Part shown: piece after piece, positions 1 through 5,434 of the stretch
How positions within the stretch are numbered: position 1 is the stretch's first letter
How the letters are laid out: each line of letters starts with the position of its first letter
NCBI GenBank assembly: GCA_015487535.1
Contig: WFPN01000071.1
Location: forward strand, 1-6,245
DNA: 6,245 nucleotides
DNA from: Aquificaceae bacterium
Lineage (GTDB): Bacteria > Aquificota > Aquificia > Aquificales > Aquificaceae
Direction: 5' to 3'
Made by a program: the position numbers and the translations under genes
Notes under the pieces: generated by a model
Database searches by the model: none
What the model was told of the DNA's origin: nothing
Seen by the model: the letters and a program-made list of their open reading frames with translations, nothing else

Positions 1-1
1 C

Positions 2-364
2 TTCTGGTATGAGAAGGTTCCCGTCGGGAACAGGAGCCTCGTAGAGCTTATCTTCGAAGAGGCGGGCGAGGTGGTGGTAATGGCATACAGGAGCAACCTC
101 TCGGAGGCTCTCAAGCTGAGCGGGGAGGAGATAGCCCTCGGGAAAAAGCTCGGAAAGCCCGTTCTAATAGGCCTCGAGATAAATCCCCAGAGGGACGAAA
201 AGCACTACGTTTACAGAGTAGGCGAGAGGTTTTTGGAGCTCGTGGGAACCTACGAGGTGAAGGGGGAGCGCCTCACCTTTCCTAAGGAAAAGGTTGGGAA
301 GCTTAAAAACCTCGTGTGCGAGGGTGTGAGGGGTTTCGTGATCCACAGCTTCGAGGCTCTGTAA
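2..364 (+). CDS. Partial hypothetical protein, C-terminal 120 residues; possible TIM-barrel enzyme
   Basis: This reading frame is open from the left edge to a TAA stop, so the gene begins outside the window. ATG 71 is only an internal methionine. The visible part has a hydrophobic strand ending in VVVMAYRSN, then a helical stretch, then a second strand, KPVLIGLEINP, and it ends in GFVIHSFEAL. The order strand-MxYR, helix, strand-xGxE, and a final G-hydrophobic-hydrophobic-H motif resembles the last beta/alpha units of TIM-barrel proteins related to glycoside hydrolases. That is an inference from pattern alone, and I do not recognise the family with confidence. No signal peptide or membrane segment can be judged because the N-terminus is missing. 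A 36-base gap without a clear terminator separates it from the next gene. Confidence 0.75.
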   Translation, partial: FWYEKVPVGNRSLVELIFEEAGEVVVMAYRSNLSEALKLSGEEIALGKKLGKPVLIGLEINPQRDEKHYVYRVGERFLELVGTYEVKGERLTFPKEKVGKLKNLVCEGVRGFVIHSFEAL

Positions 365-385
365 AAAGCAAGAGAGGGTCCGTTT

Positions 386-391
386 TATAAT
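386..391 (+). promoter_or_regulatory. Putative -10 box for the histidine-kinase-like gene
   Basis: A perfect TATAAT lies in the short AT-rich gap after the first gene and ends 9 bases before ATG 401. Transcription starting the usual 6-8 bases downstream would give an mRNA with almost no leader. No TTGACA-like -35 element is evident at normal spacing (about 363-368 reads AAAAAG). No Shine-Dalgarno lies at a useful distance; AGTAGG directly abuts the ATG. This is a sequence-only call. Confidence 0.45.
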
Positions 392-400
392 TGCAGTAGG

Positions 401-976
401 ATGTCGGATATAAGGAGGATTATAATACACGAGCTTGCTAATAAGGTTTCTGCTCTCAGGAGCGCTGCCGAGGCCGATCCGAGCCGTTTTGACAGGGATA
501 TACTTCTCACTATAGACAGCATAGACCTGCTTCTGAAATACCTTCTAGACACGGAACTAGTCGAAAAGCTAAGAAGGAGTGAGAAGAGGGAGGTTAAACT
601 CGAGAAAGTTCTCGAAGACGTAATCTCCGAGTTGGATCTTCTGGCGGATCTCAGGAAGGTCAATGTGGAGCTAGAGAGCTGTAATCTTAAGCTGCTCACG
701 AACGAGTTCGTCCTAAGAAGGATAATCTATAACCTTCTTCACAACGCGGTTAAGTTCTCTCCGAGAGGAGGAACCGTAAAGATAGTATGCGATGCTGGCA
801 AAGGCGAGGTAGGTATTCGCATAATCAACGATGTAGCAGAGGATAAGGAGAGACTTAAAGGTACGGGTTTCGGTATTAACCTAACTAAGGAGCTGGCTGC
901 ATGGCTCGGTTCACAGCTTGAGGTTAAAAACGGGGGATATACCTTCGAGGCCGTGCTAAAAATCCCTCAAAATTGA
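401..976 (+). CDS. Small sensorless histidine kinase-like / histidine phosphotransferase-like protein
   Basis: This 191-residue protein has the dimerisation/phosphoacceptor and catalytic-domain layout of two-component histidine kinases, but nothing else. The likely phosphoacceptor is His10 in HELANKVSAL, which resembles an H-box with the usual proline replaced. Two helices follow (about 35-60 and 66-84). The N-box is at 106-121 (RRIIYNLLHNAVKFSP, with Asn111 and Asn115), and a G2-like GTGFG is at 154-158. The stretch between them is odd. The G1 motif DxGxG reads DVAED from Asp144, and only about ten residues separate it from GTGFG, so the F-box and most of the ATP lid are missing. There is no signal peptide, membrane segment, PAS or HAMP domain, so it should be cytosolic and needs a partner for input. 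No response regulator is adjacent in the window. It may be a minimal kinase or a Spo0B/ChpT-like phosphotransferase. ATG 401 is the only sensible start and lies just after a TATAAT box. Confidence 0.8.
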   Translation: MSDIRRIIIHELANKVSALRSAAEADPSRFDRDILLTIDSIDLLLKYLLDTELVEKLRRSEKREVKLEKVLEDVISELDLLADLRKVNVELESCNLKLLTNEFVLRRIIYNLLHNAVKFSPRGGTVKIVCDAGKGEVGIRIINDVAEDKERLKGTGFGINLTKELAAWLGSQLEVKNGGYTFEAVLKIPQN

Positions 977-1014
977 ACTTGCCTGAGCCTCTGGGAAACC
1001 ACAAAATTATTACT

Positions 1015-2340
1015 ATGAGCAAGAAGTACTTTATAAAGACCTTCGGCTGCCAGATGAACTTCAACGACTCGGAAAGGATAAGGGGGATACTGCGGACTCT
1101 CGGCTACGAGCCTACCGAAAACTGGGAAGAGGCGGATCTCATACTCCTCAACACCTGCACCATAAGGGAGAAGCCGGATCAAAAGGTTCTCTCCCACATC
1201 GGGGAGTATAAGAAGATCAAGGAGAAGAACCCGAACGCCCTGATAGGGGTCTGCGGGTGCCTCGCCCAGAGGGTTGGGTGGGAGCTGGTCCAGAAGGCCC
1301 CCGCGGTGGACATAATGTTTTCATCCTTCAATATGCATCAGCTCCCAGAGCTGATAAACCAGGCCCAGGCCGGCTATAAGGCGGTAGCCATCCTCGACTC
1401 ACCTCCCGAGGACGAGGACAAGGTCTGGGATTTTCCTACAGAGAGGGATAACCTCTACTGCGCCTACGTAACTATAATGAAAGGTTGCGACAAGAACTGC
1501 ACCTACTGCGTGGTTCCCCAGACGAGGGGGAAGGAACGTTCGAGGTCTTTAGAGAGCATCCTCGAAGAAGTCAGAAGGCTCGTTGACGACGGCGTGAGGG
1601 AGATACATCTCCTCGGCCAGAACGTTACCGCATGGGGTAAGGACCTCGAGAGACCCACACCATTTTCAGAACTACTCTACGAGATCTCCAAGGTCCCAGG
1701 CGTGGAGAGGATACGTTTCACCACCGGACACCCGAGGGACTTGACCGACGACGTTATAGAGGCCATGGCGGACATACCGCAGGTCTGCAACGCCCTGCAC
1801 CTGCCCTTCCAGGCAGGCTCTAACAGGATCCTCGAGCTAATGGACAGGAAGTACACCAAGGAGTTTTACCTTGAGAGAATTCAAAGACTTAAGGAGTCTG
1901 TTCCGGGGATAGCCCTCTCCACGGACATAATAGTTGGATTTCCGACAGAGACCGAGGAGGATTTCGAACATACACTAGACGTGGTCAGGGAGGTGGAGTT
2001 CGAGCAGATATTCTCCTTCAAGTTCTCTCCAAGACCCGGAACTCCCGCGGCCACCATGGAGGGGCAGGTTCCCGATGAGGTAAAAACAGACAGGATGAAG
2101 AGGCTGCTAGATCTTCAGAAGGGAATAATGTCTAAGCTCGCCAAGAGGTACGAGGGAACTGTCCAGGAGATATTGGTTGAGGAAGAGAGGGAGGAAGGGG
2201 TTTTGATTGGCAGGACGACCACCAACAAGTGGGCTACCCTTAAAGGTGGAAGTGAGCTCTTGGGGAAGATAGTGAGAGCGGAGGTGAGGGAAGCGTCTCC
2301 TTTCAACCTCAACTGCGAGCTTCTGGAGGTGGTGAGATGA
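1015..2340 (+). CDS. miaB: tRNA-2-methylthio-N6-dimethylallyladenosine synthase MiaB
   Basis: This 441-residue radical-SAM methylthiotransferase adds a methylthio group to C2 of i6A37 in tRNAs that read UNN codons. The N-terminal MTTase (UPF0004) domain begins KTFGCQMN and supplies the cluster cysteines Cys12, Cys48 and Cys82 (in CGCLAQ). The radical-SAM CxxxCxxC motif is Cys158, Cys162 and Cys165 in GCDKNCTYC, followed by TRGKERSR. Family stretches such as IHLLGQNVTAWG, RFTTGHP, LHLPFQAGS and IVGFPTET are intact, and a TRAM RNA-binding domain covers about 373-441. Length is normal. I chose ATG 1015 because the family starts a few residues before KTFGCQMN; the in-frame TTG at 973 would add 14 unrelated residues and overlap the previous stop. 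No clear Shine-Dalgarno precedes the ATG; CAAAAT at 1002-1007 is a weak -10 candidate. Its stop overlaps the next start as ATGA. Confidence 0.97.
   Translation: MSKKYFIKTFGCQMNFNDSERIRGILRTLGYEPTENWEEADLILLNTCTIREKPDQKVLSHIGEYKKIKEKNPNALIGVCGCLAQRVGWELVQKAPAVDIMFSSFNMHQLPELINQAQAGYKAVAILDSPPEDEDKVWDFPTERDNLYCAYVTIMKGCDKNCTYCVVPQTRGKERSRSLESILEEVRRLVDDGVREIHLLGQNVTAWGKDLERPTPFSELLYEISKVPGVERIRFTTGHPRDLTDDVIEAMADIPQVCNALHLPFQAGSNRILELMDRKYTKEFYLERIQRLKESVPGIALSTDIIVGFPTETEEDFEHTLDVVREVEFEQIFSFKFSPRPGTPAATMEGQVPDEVKTDRMKRLLDLQKGIMSKLAKRYEGTVQEILVEEEREEGVLIGRTTTNKWATLKGGSELLGKIVRAEVREASPFNLNCELLEVVR
2325..2330 (+). promoter_or_regulatory. Ribosome binding site of the DUF151 gene
   Basis: GGAGGT lies inside the last codons of miaB, 6 bases before ATG 2337. 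It is a strong Shine-Dalgarno and fixes the start of the overlapping downstream gene. It contrasts with the genes that appear to begin transcription units, which lack such a site. Confidence 0.75.
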
Positions 2341-2825
2341 TAGAGATGGTAGTTCATGGCGTTACGCTCGATCCCGTTTCTCAGATGCCGATAGTGGTCC
2401 TTAAGGCTAGAGAGGACGAGGAGACCATCCTCCCCATATGGATAGGAGCCTTCGAGGCCAACGGTATAGCCATGAAGCTTCAGGACGTTGAACCTCCCAG
2501 ACCTATGACCTACGATCTGCTTAAAAACGTTATCACCGAGATGGGGGGAACGGTGGAGAGGGTAGTTATAAACGATCTCAAGGACAGCACCTACTACGCT
2601 GAGATACACATAGTTCAGGGGAACAACACCCTCGTCATAGATTCGAGACCGAGCGATGCAATAAACGTTGCCCTCAGGTTTGGGGCTCCTATATTCGTCG
2701 CTGAAGAGGTCCTAGAGAAGTCAAAGGTTCCAGAACCGGAGGAGGACGAAGAGAAGCAGCAACTGAAGGAGTGGCTTGAGAACATAAGGCCCGAGGACTT
2801 CGAGATAGGAGGGGAGCAGAGCTAA
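2337..2825 (+). CDS. Bifunctional nuclease (BFN) domain protein, DUF151 family
   Basis: This 162-residue protein belongs to the DUF151/BFN family (Pfam PF02577). Family hallmarks run in order: VVHGVTLDP (5-13), LPIWIGAFEA (32-41), PPRPMTYDLL (53-62), a YYAEIHI strand (86-92) and DSRPSDAINVALR (102-114). Plant members have been described as having RNase and DNase activity, but the role in bacteria is unsettled, so 'nuclease' is a family label rather than a demonstrated function. After the domain there is a charged tail rich in Glu (about 132-160) with no UVR motif, which some family members carry. It is cytosolic. Its ATG shares ATGA with the miaB stop and has a strong GGAGGT, so it is probably cotranscribed and translationally coupled with miaB. 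Its TAA overlaps the nth stop on the other strand. Confidence 0.93.
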   Translation: MIEMVVHGVTLDPVSQMPIVVLKAREDEETILPIWIGAFEANGIAMKLQDVEPPRPMTYDLLKNVITEMGGTVERVVINDLKDSTYYAEIHIVQGNNTLVIDSRPSDAINVALRFGAPIFVAEEVLEKSKVPEPEEDEEKQQLKEWLENIRPEDFEIGGEQS

Positions 2826-3463
2826 AAGCACTTCCCACAGTACTTCTCTATCGGGCAGATCTCGCACTTGGGTCTCTGGGGAGTGCATATCCTCTGGCCG
2901 AAGGCCACGAGAAGCCTGTTTATCACTATCCAGTACTCCTTCGGCAGAATCTTCATCAGTTCCTTCTCCGTCTGCTCAGGGGTCTTTGTCTTCACCAGAC
3001 ACCACCTGTTGGTTATCCTGTGAACGTGTGTGTCCACGCATACGGCCGGTATTCCGTATCCGTCTGCGAGAACCAGGTTGGCCACCTTCCTTCCCACACC
3101 GGGGAGTTTCAGAAGATCCTCGAGCCTGTTTGGAACTTTCCCTCTGAACTCTTCCACCAGCATACGGGCGAGCTCTTTGAGTTGAACGGCCTTGTTCCTG
3201 TAAAAGCCCACCGGGTATATAAGCTTCTCAAGCTCTTCCAAAGGGATCTCCAATATGTCCTCCGGTTTCTTTATCCTCTCAAAGAATTTCTTGCACACCT
3301 TCGCTGTGGTTTCGTCCCTTGTCCTCGTCGATAGGAAGGCGCATACGAGAACTTTGAAGGGATCGTGTGTGTGCTGGGCTACCAGGGTTACCACGGGAGC
3401 TTCCCATCTTTCGTAGTTTTCCTTCAGTATCTCAACGACCTTCGGTATATCGGACCTCTTCAT
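2822..3463 (-). CDS. nth: Endonuclease III (DNA glycosylase/AP lyase)
   Basis: This 213-residue HhH-GPD base-excision-repair enzyme removes oxidised pyrimidines and cleaves abasic sites by beta-elimination. The helix-hairpin-helix LPGVGRKVANLVL (120-132) holds the catalytic Lys126, and VDTHVHRITNR holds the catalytic Asp144. The [4Fe-4S] cluster ligands are Cys193, Cys200, Cys203 and Cys209, with the classic C-x6-C-x2-C-x5-C spacing. All are offset by six from the E. coli Nth numbering. The loop equivalent to the E. coli Gln41 loop reads LSTRTRDETT, placing Arg47 where Gln is usual in E. coli. It is the only reverse-strand gene here. Its TAG shares CTAA with the DUF151 stop, and its ATG lies 25 bases from the preferred gcvT start. 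No Shine-Dalgarno is seen; TAAAAT (3477 down to 3472) ends 8 bases before the ATG. Confidence 0.97.
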   Translation of the reverse strand: MKRSDIPKVVEILKENYERWEAPVVTLVAQHTHDPFKVLVCAFLSTRTRDETTAKVCKKFFERIKKPEDILEIPLEELEKLIYPVGFYRNKAVQLKELARMLVEEFRGKVPNRLEDLLKLPGVGRKVANLVLADGYGIPAVCVDTHVHRITNRWCLVKTKTPEQTEKELMKILPKEYWIVINRLLVAFGQRICTPQRPKCEICPIEKYCGKCF

Positions 3464-3471
3464 GGAGGAAG

Positions 3472-3481
3472 ATTTTAAAAT
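3472..3481. promoter_or_regulatory. Palindromic AT box: possible shared -10 for divergent nth and gcvT
   Basis: ATTTTAAAAT is a perfect 10-bp palindrome and the most AT-rich point of the short space between the two divergent genes. Read on the + strand, TAAAAT (3476-3481) ends 7 bases before ATG 3489 of gcvT. Read on the - strand, TAAAAT (3477 down to 3472) ends 8 bases before the nth ATG at 3463. Both distances fit leaderless transcripts made from TANNNT-type -10 boxes. Neither direction shows a recognisable -35 hexamer at 17-bp spacing; those positions lie in the opposite gene. This is an inference from position and pattern. Confidence 0.5.
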
Positions 3482-3488
3482 ACTTGGG

Positions 3489-4517
3489 ATGAGAACTCCT
3501 CTCTACGATACACACAGGAAACTCGGGGCGAGGTTCATCGATTTCCACGGCTGGGAGATGCCCCTCCAGTACTCGGGCGTTGTGGACGAGGTGAACGCGG
3601 TCAGAAACTCCGTGGGCGTGTTCGATATCTCCCATATGGGAAGGCTCCTGGTCTCCGGCAGGGAGGCTTTCGATGTTCTCCAGAGGCTGACCACGAACAA
3701 CTTGCAGAGGCTCTCTCCCGGTAAAGTGCAGTACAACCTCTTTACAAACGAAAGAGGAGGTGTGAGGGACGACGTTACCATCTACATGCTATCTGAGAAG
3801 GAATTCTTCATCTGCGTGAACGCGGGAAACAGGGAGAAGATAAAGAAGTGGCTGAGTGAATTCATCCCCGTGGAGGACCTTTCTAACAGAACGGTCCAGA
3901 TAGCCGTTCAGGGAAGAGATAGCGAGAAGGTTCTCGGAAGGTTCTTCGAGGTATCGGACATAAAGTACTACCGCTTCAAGACCTTTGGAGACACTATAGT
4001 TTCCAGAACAGGCTACACGGGGGAGGACGGTTTTGAGGTTTACACTCCCATTGAGGAGGGGGTTAAGCTCTTTGAGGAGCTTGTGAATGAGATAAAACCC
4101 TGTGGACTGGGAGCGAGGGACGTCCTCAGGATAGAGGCCGGCTTCCCCCTGTACGGGCACGAGATCTCCGAGGACATAACTCCCCTGGAGGCGAATCTAG
4201 ACAGGTTCGTGGATCTTTCAAAAGACTTCCTAGGGAAGGAAGCGATGCTCTCTAAAGAGATAAAAAGGAAGCTCTTCGGCCTCGAACTTCTCACCAGGGG
4301 CGTCCCGCGGGAAGGATACAGTATATACAAGGGGGATAAGAAGGTAGGCACCGTATCGAGCGGGACCTTCTCCCCAACCCTTGGAAAGGGGATAGCCCTC
4401 TGCTTCGTCGATCTGGAGGAGAGGATTGAAGGAAACGAGGTCAGCTTGGAGATCAGGGGCAAACGCCTGCAGGCTCTTCTAAGACAGTACCCCTTCGTGA
4501 GAGGTAGGAAGGGATGA
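3489..4517 (+). CDS. gcvT: Aminomethyltransferase, glycine cleavage system T protein
   Basis: This 342-residue T protein releases ammonia from the aminomethyl group carried on lipoyl-GcvH and forms 5,10-methylene-tetrahydrofolate. Family landmarks are all present: RTPLYDTHRKLGA with GWEMPLQYSG at the N-terminus, FDISHMG (45-51), GGVRDDVTIY with the invariant catalytic-region Asp94/Asp95, NAGNREK (111-117), the folate-site RTGYTGEDGFEVY (173-185), GLGARDVLRIEAGFPLYGHE (206-225) and SSGTFSPTLGKGIA (290-303). This supports true GcvT rather than the YgfZ relative. An in-frame ATG at 3462 would add nine residues and overlap the nth start by two bases. I prefer 3489 because the family begins directly at RTPLY and a -10-like box lies 7 bases before it. 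No gcvH or gcvP is in the window. It overlaps the next gene as ATGA. Confidence 0.96.
   Translation: MRTPLYDTHRKLGARFIDFHGWEMPLQYSGVVDEVNAVRNSVGVFDISHMGRLLVSGREAFDVLQRLTTNNLQRLSPGKVQYNLFTNERGGVRDDVTIYMLSEKEFFICVNAGNREKIKKWLSEFIPVEDLSNRTVQIAVQGRDSEKVLGRFFEVSDIKYYRFKTFGDTIVSRTGYTGEDGFEVYTPIEEGVKLFEELVNEIKPCGLGARDVLRIEAGFPLYGHEISEDITPLEANLDRFVDLSKDFLGKEAMLSKEIKRKLFGLELLTRGVPREGYSIYKGDKKVGTVSSGTFSPTLGKGIALCFVDLEERIEGNEVSLEIRGKRLQALLRQYPFVRGRKG
4500..4513 (+). promoter_or_regulatory. Ribosome binding site of the ppx/gppA gene
   Basis: A purine-rich stretch with AGAGGT (4500-4505) and AGGAAGG (4506-4512) precedes ATG 4514 inside the last gcvT codons. Either part can pair with the 16S rRNA tail. 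It supports ATG 4514 and coupled translation with gcvT. Confidence 0.65.
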
Positions 4518-5434
4518 GGGTAGCGGCGATAGACATAGGTTCTTACTCGGTTAGGCTCACTATAGCGGAGATCGAGGAGGGAAAGATCGAGATAGTCCTC
4601 GAGAAGGGAAGGATAACGTCGCTGGGAAGCGGTGTGAAGGAGGAGAGGAGGCTCAGAGAGGACAGGATAGAGGAGACGTTAAAGGTTTTAGAGGAATACA
4701 GAGAGGACATAGACAGGCTCGGAGTTGATAAGGTGCTCGCGGTGGCCACCGAAGCCATAAGGAAGGCGAGCAACTCGGAGGAGTTTTTAAGGCTCGTGAA
4801 GGAGAGGACGGGTATAGAGGTAAGGGTGATAACCCCCTCCGAAGAGGGCGAGCTCGCCTTTCTGGGAGCGTCGTACGCCCTAAGGCCAAAGGGTGAAGTG
4901 CTCGTGGTCGATCAGGGAGGAGGCTCCACCGAGTTCATATTCGGGAAAGACTACCAGGTGAAAGACCTAACCTCTCTCCCTTTAGGGATAGTGAACCTCA
5001 CGGAGAGCTTTCTAAGGCACGATCCTCCTCAAGAGGATGAGATAAAGGCCCTTATGGACTTCCTGGATGAACATATAAGACCCCTCAAGAGACATGTGGA
5101 CGAGATAATAGGCCTCGGCGGGACCATAACTACGGTCGCTGCACTGGAGTACGGGATCTATCCCTACGATCCTAAGAAGGTTCAGGGGAAGGTGGTGAGC
5201 CTTGAGGCCCTGAGTGAGTGGTTCGATAAACTCTCGGCGATCCCATCCAAGGAGAGGAGCAAACTGTACAGGCAGATCGAGGACAGGAGGGCCGAGGTCA
5301 TACTCGCCGGGATAGGTATGTTTGTAAAGATCCTCGAGATCTTTGAAAAGGACTACCTTAGGGTTAGCGACTGGGGGGTTAAGCAAGGGCTTATAGTTAG
5401 GGAGCTTCTGCGTATAATAGATACCAAAAGATGA
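4514..5434 (+). CDS. Short exopolyphosphatase / guanosine pentaphosphate phosphohydrolase (Ppx/GppA)
   Basis: This 306-residue member of the Ppx/GppA family (ASKHA fold) would cleave terminal phosphate from polyphosphate and/or convert pppGpp to ppGpp. The first phosphate loop is AIDIGSYSVRL (5-15). The catalytic glutamate region is TPSEEGELAFLGA (107-119; Glu110/Glu111). The second phosphate loop is VVDQGGGSTEFIFG (131-144), and LPLGIVNLTESF (155-166) and GLGGTITTVAALEYG (200-214) follow. It ends with SDWGVKQGLI, so only the two ASKHA domains are present. The C-terminal helical (HD-like) domains of the roughly 500-residue E. coli enzymes are absent, as in the structurally known Aquifex aeolicus protein. 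Specificity between polyphosphate and pppGpp cannot be read from sequence, so no gene symbol is given. It overlaps both gcvT and secD as ATGA and is expected to be cytosolic. Confidence 0.95.
   Translation: MRVAAIDIGSYSVRLTIAEIEEGKIEIVLEKGRITSLGSGVKEERRLREDRIEETLKVLEEYREDIDRLGVDKVLAVATEAIRKASNSEEFLRLVKERTGIEVRVITPSEEGELAFLGASYALRPKGEVLVVDQGGGSTEFIFGKDYQVKDLTSLPLGIVNLTESFLRHDPPQEDEIKALMDFLDEHIRPLKRHVDEIIGLGGTITTVAALEYGIYPYDPKKVQGKVVSLEALSEWFDKLSAIPSKERSKLYRQIEDRRAEVILAGIGMFVKILEIFEKDYLRVSDWGVKQGLIVRELLRIIDTKR
5413..5418 (+). promoter_or_regulatory. Possible internal -10 box before secD
   Basis: A perfect TATAAT occurs in the last codons of ppx/gppA, 12 bases before the secD ATG. Transcription from it would leave a leader of about five or six bases. 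There is no good -35 (TTATAG at 5391-5396 is poor), and the hexamer also simply encodes the Arg-Ile-Ile region, so chance is quite possible. It is notable because secD has only a weak ribosome site (AAAAG directly before the ATG). Confidence 0.25.

Noticed and set aside
355..380. CTCT...AGAG inverted pair after the first gene as a terminator
   Set aside because: The stem is only four or five bases with a long loop and no T-run, too weak to call.
973..1014. TTG start extending MiaB by 14 residues
   Set aside because: The extension overlaps the stop of the previous gene, has no ribosome site and does not resemble MiaB N-termini; ATG 1015 matches the family start.
2115..2609. 164-residue open frame on the - strand across the miaB/DUF151 junction
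   Set aside because: It lies opposite two well-supported genes and has no recognisable domain or initiation signal; it reads as a shadow of the coding strand.
3020..3334. 104-residue open frame on the + strand inside nth
   Set aside because: It is antisense to the catalytic core of endonuclease III, has no recognisable protein motif and is explained by nth codon use.
4040..4462. 140-residue Ser/Pro-rich open frame on the - strand inside gcvT
   Set aside because: The low-complexity composition mirrors the gcvT codons, and conserved GcvT motifs on the + strand account for the region.
5012..5386. 124-residue open frame on the - strand inside ppx/gppA
   Set aside because: It is antisense to conserved family motifs (GLGGTITT, SDWG) and has no support of its own.
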